DNA of 64,000 nt from Betaproteobacteria bacterium UBA5216 (GCA_002412495.1 DHVE01000059.1:1-64000); one strand, 5' to 3'. Counted from the first letter of the stretch, positions 16,715 through 26,560 are shown. Translations and numbers: made by a program. Notes: generated from the letters alone by a model not told the origin.

Positions 16715-17422
16715 CTACTCGATGCCGTGCGCCGCGAAGATTTTTTTTGCCGGCGCCGACGCGAGGTAATCGAGAAACGATAACGCGCCCGTCGTATTCG
16801 GCGCGGCAACTATCGGCGCCGCGAAGTAATACGTCCAGTTCTGCACCTCGGCCGGCAACGGGCCGGCGAACTTGAGGCCCTGATCGCGAAACATCAGGAT
16901 TTCAATGATGGCACCGAAGGCGATTTCGTGTCCTTTGCCGTTGATCAGGTGGTCCATCATCGTTGGGCCGTTGTCGAAGCGTTTGGTCTTGGCGGTTATC
17001 CGCTCATACAAGCCCAGTTGCTTCAACAGGGTTTCGACGTAAAGCCCGCTGGACGCGCGATTGAACACCACCGATCCGGCGTTCAGCACCATTTGCTTGA
17101 GCGCATCCACGCTCGAAAAATCGGGTACGACGACATCGTTCCGCGCGACCACGCCGACACCCACGCGCCCCGTGGCCACGCGTTTGGCGCCATGCACTTT
17201 TTGCTGGCGCGAGAAATCATCGATGGCATCGGCGGACGTGATCACGATGTCGAATACCTCGCTCTCGCTGCCGCCATCCGCGAGGCGCGCGCGTATCGCC
17301 GGTGTGGTGGCCCAGGTGATATAAGCCTGCGCTGCGCCGCGTGAATTGTAGTCGGCGACCGCCGCGACGAGTCCGGGCTCGATGGAACCCGCGCTTAAGA
17401 GTTTGATTGCTGCGTTGTTCAT
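16715..17422 (-). CDS. ModA-like periplasmic-binding-fold protein without a signal peptide
   Basis: A 235-residue type II periplasmic-binding fold resembling ModA-like molybdate/unknown-oxyanion receptors: the start LLSAGSIEPGLVAAVADY matches the ModA ligand strand, and VGVGVVARNDVVVPDFSSVDALKQ is the family hinge region. It starts MNNAAIKLLS with no signal peptide, so it may act in the cytoplasm or have lost export. Its ATG overlaps the TAA of the upstream Bug gene (TAATG), so the two are translated together. No ModB/ModC partners are present. Confidence 0.75.
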   Translation of the reverse strand: MNNAAIKLLSAGSIEPGLVAAVADYNSRGAAQAYITWATTPAIRARLADGGSESEVFDIVITSADAIDDFSRQQKVHGAKRVATGRVGVGVVARNDVVVPDFSSVDALKQMVLNAGSVVFNRASSGLYVETLLKQLGLYERITAKTKRFDNGPTMMDHLINGKGHEIAFGAIIEILMFRDQGLKFAGPLPAEVQNWTYYFAAPIVAAPNTTGALSFLDYLASAPAKKIFAAHGIE

Positions 17423-18429
17423 TATTCGGCTTTCATTCCCGTGGCGCGAATCAATTCGGCATTTTGTGTGAGTTCGCGCGCGATGAATGCCGCGAATTGT
17501 TCCGGCGTGGCGGGTTGCGGCTCGGTGCCGTCCCGGTTCATGTTTTCCTTCATCTGCGGCAGGGCCAGCACGCGGTTGATCGCCGTGTTGAGCCGCGTGA
17601 TCACATCGCGTGGCGTGCCCGCCGGCGCGAGCATGCCATACCATGACGAGCGATCGTAGCCGCTCAGCCCCAATTCGTTGAACGTCGCAACCGTGGGCAT
17701 GATGGACACGCGTTTTTCACCGCTGATGGCGAGTGCGCGCAATTTGCGGGATTCCATCAGCGGCAGCGCGGCCGGAATGCTGGGAAATGTCATCTCGATC
17801 TGTCCCGAGGCCGCGGCGATGGCGCTGTCCGCGCCACCTTTGTAGGGCACGTGCAGAATGTTGATCTTGGCCTTGTGCATGAAAAGAGAGCCGGCCAGAT
17901 GTGTCATGGTGCCCACGCCGGTCGAGCCGAAGCTGAGTTTGGCGGGATGGGCGCGCGCCAGTTGAATCAACTCTTTGACGTTTTTCACCGGCAGCGAGGC
18001 ATTCACCACCAGCAGCAGCGGGCCTGTCGACAGCATCGCGACAGGCGTGAAATCGCGCACAAGGTCGTAGGGCAAATTGGGCCGCAAGGCCGGCTGCACG
18101 GTATCGGCCGCCGTGGTGAGCAACAGCATGTAGCCGTCGGCGGGAGACTTCGCGACAAACTCGGCGCCAATCGCGCCGCTCGCTCCCGGCCGGTTTTCCA
18201 CCACCACGGGTTGTCCAAGCCATTCGGGCAAACGTTGCGCAACACTGCGAGCGGTCACGTCGGCGCCGCTTCCCGTCGCGACGCCTACCACCACGCGTGG
18301 CGGTTTGGCGGGATAGTTCGCGGAGTTCGCAACGTTGGTTGGGGCCTGTGCGCCAAGTTCGCCGGCGCAGGTTGCAAACAAAATGGCCGCGCTGAGCAGC
18401 AGGCCCGTGGCATGACGAAACGGCTTCAT
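17422..18429 (-). CDS. Bug-type periplasmic solute receptor
   Basis: A 335-residue receptor whose signal peptide spans about residues 1-28. The binding loop VVGVATGSGADVTAR departs from the usual P-x-G-G; the second signature is FGSTGVGTMTHLAG and the third HVPYKGGADSAIAAASG. ATG 18429 excludes 36 unlikely residues. It is co-translated with the ModA-like gene via a one-base overlap, an unusual pairing of two receptor folds. Confidence 0.87.
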   Translation of the reverse strand: MKPFRHATGLLLSAAILFATCAGELGAQAPTNVANSANYPAKPPRVVVGVATGSGADVTARSVAQRLPEWLGQPVVVENRPGASGAIGAEFVAKSPADGYMLLLTTAADTVQPALRPNLPYDLVRDFTPVAMLSTGPLLLVVNASLPVKNVKELIQLARAHPAKLSFGSTGVGTMTHLAGSLFMHKAKINILHVPYKGGADSAIAAASGQIEMTFPSIPAALPLMESRKLRALAISGEKRVSIMPTVATFNELGLSGYDRSSWYGMLAPAGTPRDVITRLNTAINRVLALPQMKENMNRDGTEPQPATPEQFAAFIARELTQNAELIRATGMKAE

Positions 18430-18671
18430 TGGGTTATTCCCCGTGATGCGTAATAGTGGCGGTGGCGCGGAACGACATGGCGACAGGGTGACGCATTCAT
18501 TGTAGAAGTTTGGGTTTTGCCTGACAAACCGTGTCAAAACAGGCGCGCGGCGCGGGCGCGTTCCGGGCCGCAGGATGATTCTCCCAAACCGGAGCAGCTT
18601 GACAGGTGACAGCAGGATTTAATCACCGTAATCCGGTGAGCGGTTACTTGCCCAGCGGATACGGTTGCGCT

Positions 18672-20390
18672 TCAATCCGTGGCTTTCAACAGGGCAAGCC
18701 AGTTTGCGGGCACGTGTACCTTTTTGCTCGTGGCAAAGCCTTGCTTGAAATTTTGCCGGTAAATGCAGGATCGGTTTCTTAACGGGTCGCCCGCGACGAC
18801 GATCAGCCATTGCGACTGCGGCAACAACAGCGGCACCATGCGATTGGGGTCATCGGAGAGATGCCACGCCGCTGGCAGTTCACCTTTTTCGACCAAGCCG
18901 GCCAGTGTGGTGCCGGGCGGATGATGGTCACCCTGCATCATGCTCCATTCGTAGTAATGCGCTGGAACGACCGCGTGCTGGTTCAGATAGTTCGCTATGT
19001 CCTGTTTCGTGTAACCGGCCTTGGCCAGTAACGCGGCTATGACGGGCGTGAGCTGCAAGACGTGTGACTCGACGTAGCCGCACGAGCTTTGATACGGCTC
19101 GATCATGCGTTTTACCCAGTCAACGATATAGTCGAGGTGCCGCTCCGCGGATTCGCCCGCGGTGGCAAAGGGGTCGCTCGTCGTGCGTACCGAGGTGATG
19201 GTCACCACGCTGTCCCCATGCTGAAAACCGCGCGTCAAATGCAACGGCGCCCACCCCATGTCGGCACAGGCGGGCTCGTTTTCCGCAAGGACCGCCCTGA
19301 ACATTTGGCCAAAGGTCGCCATGTCCGTTGATCCCGGCAAAAATCGCGGCACATTGCGCGCGAACAGCCGATAGAAGCGTCCAATGCTGGTATTCGCCTG
19401 ATTGCCCGGACGCTGGGCGCCTTGTCCATGATCCAGACCGATCGCGTCGCGAATCGGGCCATTGACGATGATCAGTGCCTCCCAGCCCGGCGTGCTGCCG
19501 CCATGCTTGAGACCGTACGCAGGATCTGCCATGGCCTCCGCGATAGCAAGCAACACGGGCATGTACTGCGGGCGGCATCCGGCCATCACGCCGACCACCG
19601 CCACGTTCCACACCGAGGCCGCCGCAAGGCTGGGATGCAGTATGCCCAGCACCTCGTCTGCCGCGCGATCCGTGAATTTCAGAAACGCGTCGATCTTGTC
19701 CAGCGTCGGCGGCACGATGGGCAGGCCATCGCTCCATTGCTGGCGCTGGAAGTATTCATTAACCGCCTCGAAGGTGCCGGTGTACACGATGTCACGACAG
19801 TCGGGTTCTGCATCATCGGCCACGCTGTCGCTGGCGCCATCCCCCACAGTCAACTGCCGCACGATTTGATCAACCAGGCTGGCTTCGATGTTTCGGATTA
19901 TGGTGTCGCGTTCATGGGTGGAAATTACGCCGGGATACGTCGCCACGCGCAGATCGACACCCGCCTGTTTTCCGATGGCTTTGACGGATTTCGTAAAGCC
20001 GTTATCGATGGCGATCGTTACTGTGGGTACACCGGCATTTTCGGCGGCTACACTGGCACGCGAACTCGCGGCGGTGCAGCTCCCTCAACCCGCCATGCCT
20101 GAAATGACGACATTCACGCCATGGCGCTTGAGCTTGTCCGGCAGATCACGAATCACCTCGGATTCTTGCGGCCCGTAGGTATCTCCAAATTGCTCGTGTG
20201 AAACAAACTTCGCCGTCGGAATGCGCTTGAGTATCGCTTTCTCGATCGACTCGAACACAAATCCGCTGTCGAATTTGCCATTGGAAAGTTCTCCGATGGT
20301 CACGCCTTCGAGCGAACGCGGACGCGCAGCGCGCCCCCGCGTCTGCCGCACCCGCCTGCCCAGCGGGTAGACGACCTCATATTGGGACAT
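18672..20390 (-). CDS. UGSC-motif candidate selenoprotein, read through UGA
   Basis: A 572-residue protein split only by TGA at 20085-20087 (codon 102). Reading it as selenocysteine gives GMAG-U102-G-S-C105-T, the motif that names the UGSC (seleno)protein family. Before it lie 101 codons starting MSQYEVVYPLGRR; after it the frame stays open through AENAGVPTVTIAIDNG and a 420-residue C-terminal domain containing QQWSDGLPIVPPT and GLKHGGSTPGWEALI. A SECIS-like stem-loop follows the UGA. U102 and C105 probably form a selenenylsulfide redox pair; the substrate is unknown. ATG 20390 has GGAG nine bases upstream. It lies 27 bp downstream of a Bug receptor gene and is probably cotranscribed with it. 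Confidence 0.82.
20047..20080 (-). promoter_or_regulatory. Candidate SECIS element of the UGSC gene
   Basis: Read on the minus strand after the UGA, seven pairs form between 20080-20074 and 20053-20047 (GCUGCAC with GUGUAGC, one G-U). Above an internal loop, CGCG pairs with CGCG around the loop AGUU (20066-20063). Eighteen bases separate the UGA from the apical loop, and G is the second loop base. This matches the general layout of bacterial SECIS elements. Confidence 0.6.
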
Positions 20391-20417
20391 GGCTGTCTTC
20401 TCCATTGATTGATTGCC

Positions 20418-21386
20418 CTATTCGGGTTTGACGCCGGTCGCCTTGATGACGCGCGCCCATTTCGAAATCTCGTCCTTGATGTGCGCGCCGAACCCGGCGG
20501 GATCCATCAGCGCGGGCTCCGCGCCTTGCCGAAGGATGAAGTTCTTCATGTCAGCGCTGTTGACGATAGTGGCGATCTCGTCATAAAGGCGACGCACGAC
20601 GTACGGCGGTGTATTGGCGGGCGCCAGCAGGCCGAGGCTGGAACTGACCTCCAGCGCCGGAAAACCGGCTTCGCCAGCGGTCACCACATCGGGCAACAAT
20701 GCCGACCGTCGCGCAGTCGTGACCGCCAGCGCGCGCAATCTGCCGACTTTGACCGAAGGCGCAACACCACTGATGCCGGTGAATTCCATCTGCACATGCC
20801 CGCCCAGCAGATCGGTGTGCGCCGTCGCCGCGCTTCGGTAGGGCACATGCACGATGTTGACGCCGGTGTTAAGCTTGAATAATTCCGCAGCCAGATGCGG
20901 CAGGCCGCCCGTGCCCGCGGACGCAAAATTGAGCTGCCCTGGCCGTTGCTTGGCAAGGGCAACCAGCGCCGCGAGATCGGTTGCGGGCACCGAAGGATGC
21001 ACCACGGCGATATAAGGTACCACCGCGATGCGCGCAATCGGCGCGAGGTCTGTCACCGGGTTGAAGCCCGCGCCCCCGCCAAGCAGCGTGGGACTGATCA
21101 TGATCGAGCTGGTGTAACCGACCAGCAAGGTATATCCGTCCGGCGCGGACTTTGCGGCGACGGCCGCGCCCAACGCCCCCGCGGCACCCGGCCGGTAATC
21201 CGCGACGAACGATTGGCCTAGCGCGTCCGTCAGCCGCTGCGCGAGTGCGCGCCCGAGAATGTCGTTGCTTGACGAGCCGGGATTTAGCGGAAAAATCAAA
21301 CGGATGGGCTTGACGGGATAGGACTGCGCCGCCGCCATATTGAAGGCGGCACCCATCATCAGTCCACAAATGGCGGCTTTCAACAT
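20418..21386 (-). CDS. Bug-type periplasmic solute receptor upstream of the UGSC selenoprotein
   Basis: A 322-residue receptor with signal peptide MLKAAICGLMMGAAFNMAAA. The binding loop is IFPLNPGSSSNDILGR, Ser-rich and one residue longer than normal; the later signature HVPYRSAATAHTDLL replaces PYKG with PYRS. ATG 21386 excludes a 33-residue extension. It precedes the UGSC gene by 27 bp on the same strand, so its ligand may be the substrate of that redox protein or of its pathway. Confidence 0.88.
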   Translation of the reverse strand: MLKAAICGLMMGAAFNMAAAQSYPVKPIRLIFPLNPGSSSNDILGRALAQRLTDALGQSFVADYRPGAAGALGAAVAAKSAPDGYTLLVGYTSSIMISPTLLGGGAGFNPVTDLAPIARIAVVPYIAVVHPSVPATDLAALVALAKQRPGQLNFASAGTGGLPHLAAELFKLNTGVNIVHVPYRSAATAHTDLLGGHVQMEFTGISGVAPSVKVGRLRALAVTTARRSALLPDVVTAGEAGFPALEVSSSLGLLAPANTPPYVVRRLYDEIATIVNSADMKNFILRQGAEPALMDPAGFGAHIKDEISKWARVIKATGVKPE

Positions 21387-21812
21387 GGCGGTTGGTGCTG
21401 AGTAGGGTATAGAGGCACTGAAGGCCCGGTTGCGTGGGTAGGTCGCGCGCGGCGAGGATGAACCGATTTTAAAACGATATGGCAATTACCGCTTACGACA
21501 GGCGCGCCGCGGTCATTGCCGGAAACCCGCATCACCGCCGGGTGATCGGCCTGTCGCACAGCGTGTGTTCTGGCGTCAGTGAACTGTAATCGATGTTTTG
21601 TATTTGGCCTTACAAATTCTTCAACCCGGTTGCGGAAGGCCGGATGCAGTTTGTCCATTGTGGTCCACGGTTATGAGTTCAAGCCGCAACCGTCGCACGG
21701 TACGCCACGCCCCGACCGCGTCCGGCGCGCGTGTGTAAGCCGGTACTTGTGGCGGACTAACATAAGTATATGTTTTATTGGTATTTTTATTCTCGATATC
21801 GGGTGAAGCGTT
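21387..21812. other. 426-bp intergenic region with an AT-rich motif
   Basis: No convincing gene. The stretch contains an AT-rich motif at 21760-21775, acataagtatatgttt, with acata/tatgt inverted halves. Related motifs occur at 30245-30258 and 42081-42100. The Bug/UGSC operon presumably starts from a promoter in this region. Confidence 0.45.
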
Positions 21813-23078
21813 TTAGTGCAGCACCGCTTCCATCCGGTCGCACGCTGTTCGCGACGCTTCCTCGCGCGCGATTTCAATACCGATGTCGCGGGCGTGTTGT
21901 GCGTAAGCTGGTTCGCGCAGCAGCACATCAAGTTCGCGCGCGAGACGCTCTGCAGTGACTTTGCGAAATGGCAGCGTGCGCGCAAGGCCAAGCTTTTGCG
22001 CGCGCTCGGCGTTGTCCGGTTGATCAAACGCCACCGGCACGATGAGTTGCGGGTGGCCCGCGAAGAGCGCCTGCGCAAAGGTGCCGATGCCTGCCTGATG
22101 CACCACCGCTGCCGTATGCGGAAACACTGCCGAGTATGGCAGGTACTCAAACGCGGCGATTGACGGCGGCAGTTTTGCCGGCAGCACGGGAGATGCGCCA
22201 GTGAGCAATATCGCGCGGCGGTTCAGCGCTTGTGCCGCGGCTATGGCGTGTTGCCAGAAATCGCCCGCGATCATCACGGCCGATGAACCCAGCCCGAACG
22301 CAATCGGCGGTTCACCCGCATCGAGAAAGGCACGCAACCGCGTGCTGTCGCCGGAAGCGGCGGGCTTGCCGTCGTAACGCGGAAATCCGCACAGCACGGT
22401 GTTTGCCGGCCAGTCGGCGCGCGGCGTGGCGAGCAACGGCGAGAACAGCGCCAGATTGAGTTGCGGTGAAAACTGGCCTTCAAACTGCACCGGCGGCGAC
22501 GGCGGCAGGCCGAGTTCGGCGCGCAGCGCATGCAGTGGCCCTTCCCAGCGTTGGGCGATGTGGCGCGCCAGGTTAAACATCATGCGATAGGGCGTCACGC
22601 CGAACCTGCGCAGCGATTTCATCCACGGCGCGGGGCCGATCAACGGCGGATCGATGCACGACATCAACGACATCGGCGACAGTATCGACGATACCCACGG
22701 CACGCCGCGTTTTTGGGCGACCAGCGGTCCGGCAACGCCGATGGGGTGCGTGACGATCAGATCGCAGCCTTGTGCGGCGCGTTGCAAATCGTCGTAACTT
22801 TCACGCACATATGGCATGAACATTTTTTTCATCAGGTACGCCGGCCCGTCGCGGCTGAAAAAAAGCCGGCGCACCACCTCGGCGGGGCCGCCGAAGCGTT
22901 CGATGTCGGGTCGCATGGGCGCGAACAGGATGCCCGCAGACTCCACCGCGTCACGGAAAAGACTGAAGCTCGCGATCAGCGGCGTATGTCCACGCGCTTT
23001 AAGTTCCAGCGCAAGCGCGATGTAGGGATGCAGGTCACCGAGAGAGCCGAAGGTCGCGAACAGAATGCGGGCGGGCAT
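21813..23078 (-). CDS. GT1-type UDP-glycosyltransferase
   Basis: A 421-residue GT-B glycosyltransferase of the MGT/GT1 type. The N-terminal acceptor domain starts MPARILFATFGSLGDLHPY, a typical GSxGDxxP loop. The C-terminal nucleotide-sugar domain shows HQAGIGTFAQALFAGHPQL followed by PVAFDQPDNAERAQKLG, matching the H-x-G...P...D-Q..N-A donor-site pattern. It would transfer a sugar to a small hydrophobic acceptor. ATG 23078 was chosen at the natural GT1 N-terminus; the 27-codon extension is rich in W, R and C. It lies downstream of the DASS transporter gene with only 13 bp between. Confidence 0.85.
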   Translation of the reverse strand: MPARILFATFGSLGDLHPYIALALELKARGHTPLIASFSLFRDAVESAGILFAPMRPDIERFGGPAEVVRRLFFSRDGPAYLMKKMFMPYVRESYDDLQRAAQGCDLIVTHPIGVAGPLVAQKRGVPWVSSILSPMSLMSCIDPPLIGPAPWMKSLRRFGVTPYRMMFNLARHIAQRWEGPLHALRAELGLPPSPPVQFEGQFSPQLNLALFSPLLATPRADWPANTVLCGFPRYDGKPAASGDSTRLRAFLDAGEPPIAFGLGSSAVMIAGDFWQHAIAAAQALNRRAILLTGASPVLPAKLPPSIAAFEYLPYSAVFPHTAAVVHQAGIGTFAQALFAGHPQLIVPVAFDQPDNAERAQKLGLARTLPFRKVTAERLARELDVLLREPAYAQHARDIGIEIAREEASRTACDRMEAVLH

Positions 23079-23091
23079 GGCCGGGAGGGTA

Positions 23092-24507
23092 TTACGGTGT
23101 TCGCAGCGGCACATCCACCGCCGCCCAATACGGCAGCGCCACCACCAGTACCACGGCAATCGCGATCAACGTCATCCACACGCCGAACTTAAATATTTCC
23201 GGCGCGCTCAGGTAGCCGCGCTCATAAACCGCGAGCGACGACACGCTCTGCGCCGGGTAATAAAGCACCGCGTCCCCACTGATCATCACGGCCAGTCCGC
23301 AGATCATCGGGTTGACACCGGTGGCCGTGCCGATGGCCATGGCAATCGGGATGGTGGTGGCGAGAAAGCCGGTGATGTTGGGAATCAGCAGGCGCACCGG
23401 CACCGAAGCGATCATCAGCGTCGCGACCACGTAATACGGCTCTCCCTGAAATGCCGGAACGGCCGCGGTAATGAGGCCGGCGACCCAATCGCTGGCGCCG
23501 CTGACCTTGAGCGCGCGTGCAAGCGAGAGCGACGAGGCCAGCACAAAAAAATTCGTCCAGCCGATGTCGCGCTCGAATTCCTTCCACGTCAACACGCCAA
23601 CGCGCGGCATCAGCAGCAGCACCCACGCGATCAACGCTGGTACTGCCGGATGCCAGTGATGTACCGCGTCGGTGAGCCACATCACCGATGCGCCCACGGT
23701 GATCAAGAGCGTGCGGATTTCCACCGGCGCGAGTTTTTTGACCGGCTCGTCTGGCAGCGGGGGCAGCGTCTGCCGAAAGCCTTTGCGGTAAATAACATAA
23801 ATCAGCGCGGAGCCGGCGGCCAGCAGTGCAAAGTAAGGCGCGCTCATCAGCAACAGCCATTGGCTCCAGCCGATGTTGCCGATCAAGGCGGCGGCCACCA
23901 CCGGCGTGATGCCGCCCGTCATCAGCACGGTGGAGGCAAGCCGGTTAATGGAATTCAATGCCATCATCACCGCGCTGGCGAGCGGCGACTGGCGCGGCAC
24001 GCCCGCGAGATCGAGCGCCTGCTCGTACACATGCACGAGGATGCCGGTGCGCGTGGTGGCGGAGGGCAGGATGCAGGTGAGCAGCGGAAACGACAGCAGC
24101 AGTTGCAGATACAGCGCGCGCGCGCTGCCGCGCGAGCGGCGCAGGAAAAATCGCGCGACCCGTTCCGCCAGTCCGCTTTTTTGCACGGCCAGGCCTATGG
24201 TCAACACGCCGATCAGAAAATACGCCACCGGATCGGCAAAGCCCGCCAGCGCGTCGGGGAACCCGGAACCCGTCAACACCAGCGCGACGATCAGCACAAT
24301 CGCCGTCACGCCAGCGGGCAAGGCTTCGGTGCACCACAGGCCGATTGCCAGCACCGCCACGGCAATTACGCGTTTGCCGGCCTCGGGCAGACCCGCGGGC
24401 GCGGGCATGGCGATGAGGCCGGCGCAGATCGCCACGAGAATGGCAATGGTGAGCGGCGCGCGTTGATCGCTCGATGTGGGCGCGGGAGCGCGGGAAGCGC
24501 GGGACAT
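23092..24507 (-). CDS. DASS/SLC13-family anion:sodium symporter
   Basis: A 471-residue inner-membrane transporter of the divalent anion:sodium symporter family, with about 11-12 hydrophobic segments. Typical substrate and sodium-loop signatures are visible: SATTRTGILVHVY near residues 149-161, and IPNITGFLATTIPIAMAIG followed by GVNPMICGLAVMISG in the C-terminal half. Family members import succinate, citrate, tartrate or sulfate. It is followed directly by the glycosyltransferase gene and preceded by a Bug receptor gene on the same strand; why a DASS carrier should share the cluster with Bug receptors is unknown. Confidence 0.85.
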   Translation of the reverse strand: MSRASRAPAPTSSDQRAPLTIAILVAICAGLIAMPAPAGLPEAGKRVIAVAVLAIGLWCTEALPAGVTAIVLIVALVLTGSGFPDALAGFADPVAYFLIGVLTIGLAVQKSGLAERVARFFLRRSRGSARALYLQLLLSFPLLTCILPSATTRTGILVHVYEQALDLAGVPRQSPLASAVMMALNSINRLASTVLMTGGITPVVAAALIGNIGWSQWLLLMSAPYFALLAAGSALIYVIYRKGFRQTLPPLPDEPVKKLAPVEIRTLLITVGASVMWLTDAVHHWHPAVPALIAWVLLLMPRVGVLTWKEFERDIGWTNFFVLASSLSLARALKVSGASDWVAGLITAAVPAFQGEPYYVVATLMIASVPVRLLIPNITGFLATTIPIAMAIGTATGVNPMICGLAVMISGDAVLYYPAQSVSSLAVYERGYLSAPEIFKFGVWMTLIAIAVVLVVALPYWAAVDVPLRTP

Positions 24508-24572
24508 AACGGTCAGGGTGGGCCGGCGCGCTGGCCGCGTATCACGTCAATGGCCGGCACTCGCTTCACGGG

Positions 24573-25547
24573 CTATTCAACGCGGATGCCGCCTGCCTTC
24601 ACCACCTTGGCGTATTTTTCCAGCTCGCGGCGGATAAACCCGTCGAACTCGACGGCACTGCCGCCCATGGGAATCACGCCGAGCGATTGCAGTTTGTCGC
24701 GACCCTCGGGGCTCTTCAGCAGACGGTCGATTTCACTGTTGATGCGGGTGACGATGGTCTTGTCCATGCGACCCGGCCCCACGAGGCCATACCAGGCGCG
24801 TGATTCGTAGCCGGGGACACCGGCTTCGGCGATGGTGGGAAGATCGGGCGTGATCGCCACGCGCTGCGGCGACGTCACCGCGAGGGCGCGCAGCCGTCCG
24901 CCTTTTACGTACTGGATCGCGGTGGATACCGGCGTGAACATCATGTCCACACGGCCACCGACGAGTTCGATCAGCGCCGGGCCACCGCCTTTGTATTGAA
25001 TGTGCTGAAAGCTCGTGCTGGTCATCTGGCGGAACAGTTCGCCCGCGAGATGGTGAGACGCGCCCACGCCGCCCGACGCGCAGTTGATGCCGCCTGGCTT
25101 GCTCTTGATTAACGCCACGAGTTCCTTCACCGACGCGGCTTTCAACTGCGGATGCACTGCCAGAAAAATCGGCACGTCGGCTACAGCGATCAGTGGCGTG
25201 AAATCATTGAGAGTGTCGTACGGCAGCTTGCGATAGAGGCTCGCATTGGCGGCGTGCCCGATGGCCACCATCAGCAGTGTGTGGCCATCCGGCGCTGCCT
25301 TGGCCGCTATCTCGGATGCAAGGATGGCGTTCGCGCCGATGCGATTGTCGGGTACGGTGGATTGGCCCCACGCGTCGGTGAGCCGCTGCCCGACCATGCG
25401 TGCCAGCAGATCAGTGGAGCCGCCCGCCGGAAATGGAATCAGAATGCGGATGGGGCGCGAGGGGTAGGCCGTGTCAGCCGCTGTAACTTGCCCTGCGACC
25501 AGACCAATTGCCAGTCCCGCGCAAACGCTAATGCAGCGGGCCGTCAT
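24573..25547 (-). CDS. Bug-type periplasmic solute receptor
   Basis: A 324-residue receptor; signal peptide to about residue 23 (VAGQVTA). Signatures: LIPFPAGGSTDLLAR, CASGGVGASHHLAGE (Cys where Tyr is usual) and HIQYKGGGPALIELVGG. ATG 25547 lies inside the 3' end of the TauD-like dioxygenase gene, a 20-bp overlap that implies an operon with it. It may bring in the dioxygenase's substrate or a related acid. Confidence 0.88.
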   Translation of the reverse strand: MTARCISVCAGLAIGLVAGQVTAADTAYPSRPIRILIPFPAGGSTDLLARMVGQRLTDAWGQSTVPDNRIGANAILASEIAAKAAPDGHTLLMVAIGHAANASLYRKLPYDTLNDFTPLIAVADVPIFLAVHPQLKAASVKELVALIKSKPGGINCASGGVGASHHLAGELFRQMTSTSFQHIQYKGGGPALIELVGGRVDMMFTPVSTAIQYVKGGRLRALAVTSPQRVAITPDLPTIAEAGVPGYESRAWYGLVGPGRMDKTIVTRINSEIDRLLKSPEGRDKLQSLGVIPMGGSAVEFDGFIRRELEKYAKVVKAGGIRVE

Positions 25548-26385
25548 AGACGTATCCCGAAGGCGTGCCGAGCAACGTGGTACGTTCCATGTGGCGTAGT
25601 TCATTGATGTCGAAGTCCCCAAGGGCGATGTGCATGGTGGAACGGTTGTCCCAGAAAATCAGATCGTTGGCGCGCCACGCGTGTCGGTATACAAACTCGG
25701 GCCGCGTCGCGTGCTGGCACAGATAGTCAATCAGCGGCCGGCTTTCCTCGGCGGTCATGCCGGCGAAATGGCGCACTTTTTCACCGATGTACAAGGCCTT
25801 GCGGCCGCTTTCGGGATGTACGCGCACCACCGGTTGCGCCACCGGGGGATTGCGCCGCTTCATGTCCGCCGCGCGAGCCGGATCATCGATCTTGCGCGCG
25901 GTGGTATGCACGCCGTGCAGGTTGGCGATGAGTTTTTTCATGCCTTCCGACAAAGCGTCGTACGCCGCGAACATATTGGTAAACATGGTGTTGCCGCCGA
26001 CCTCGGGTACCGCCACGGCGCGTAACAGCGAACCCAGGGCCGGCACCAGCGTGAACGAGTGATCCGAGTGCCACACGCGGCCGGTATAACGCGTATCCGA
26101 CGGTTTGCCATCGGACTTGGGCCGGGTGGTGATCAGCAGCACTTCGGGGTAATCGGGATGCCGGTCCTGCGGCGCGTTGTCGTGCGTGTCGAGCGCACCG
26201 AAGCCACGGCTGAAGGCAATGTGCTGTCCGGTGGTGAGCGGCTGATCGCGAAACAGCACGATGCCGTATTCAAGCAGGGTCCGGTGAATTTCTCCGTAAG
26301 TGCTCTCTGACAGCGGCGCGCGCAAGTCGATGCCGGAGATTTCGGCGCCGAGCCCGTGCGAAAGACGGCGGATGGAAACAGTCAT
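25528..26385 (-). CDS. TauD/TfdA-family Fe(II)/2-oxoglutarate dioxygenase
   Basis: A 285-residue TauD/TfdA-family enzyme. The iron triad is H106-x-D108 in WHSDHSF and H252 in FWDNRSTMH; R268 in HMERTTLLG is placed to bind 2-oxoglutarate. It would hydroxylate a sulfonate, aryloxyacetate or similar small acid, releasing CO2 and succinate, in the cytoplasm. ATG 26385 was chosen; 150 further upstream codons lack family similarity and are low in confidence. It overlaps the Bug gene downstream and is divergent from the Bug gene at 26561. Confidence 0.87.
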   Translation of the reverse strand: MTVSIRRLSHGLGAEISGIDLRAPLSESTYGEIHRTLLEYGIVLFRDQPLTTGQHIAFSRGFGALDTHDNAPQDRHPDYPEVLLITTRPKSDGKPSDTRYTGRVWHSDHSFTLVPALGSLLRAVAVPEVGGNTMFTNMFAAYDALSEGMKKLIANLHGVHTTARKIDDPARAADMKRRNPPVAQPVVRVHPESGRKALYIGEKVRHFAGMTAEESRPLIDYLCQHATRPEFVYRHAWRANDLIFWDNRSTMHIALGDFDINELRHMERTTLLGTPSGYVYDGPLH

Positions 26386-26560
26386 ATCGGGCAACACTCC
26401 AGGCAATTTAGGCAATAACGAGAGCGGAATATTAGCCTGAAACCCGTGCGATGCGCCACGTGAGTCGTGCGAGCAGCCATTGCGCCCGCGCGCGCAGGGT
26501 GTGCGGGTATGATATGTTTTCGGTTGCCGAACAATCGATATGCAATTCGCGAGACATGTT

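Noticed and set aside
23065..24810. Long plus-strand open frame of 581 codons
   Set aside because: It is the opposite-strand shadow of the DASS transporter gene, very rich in Arg, His and Gln, with no family similarity.
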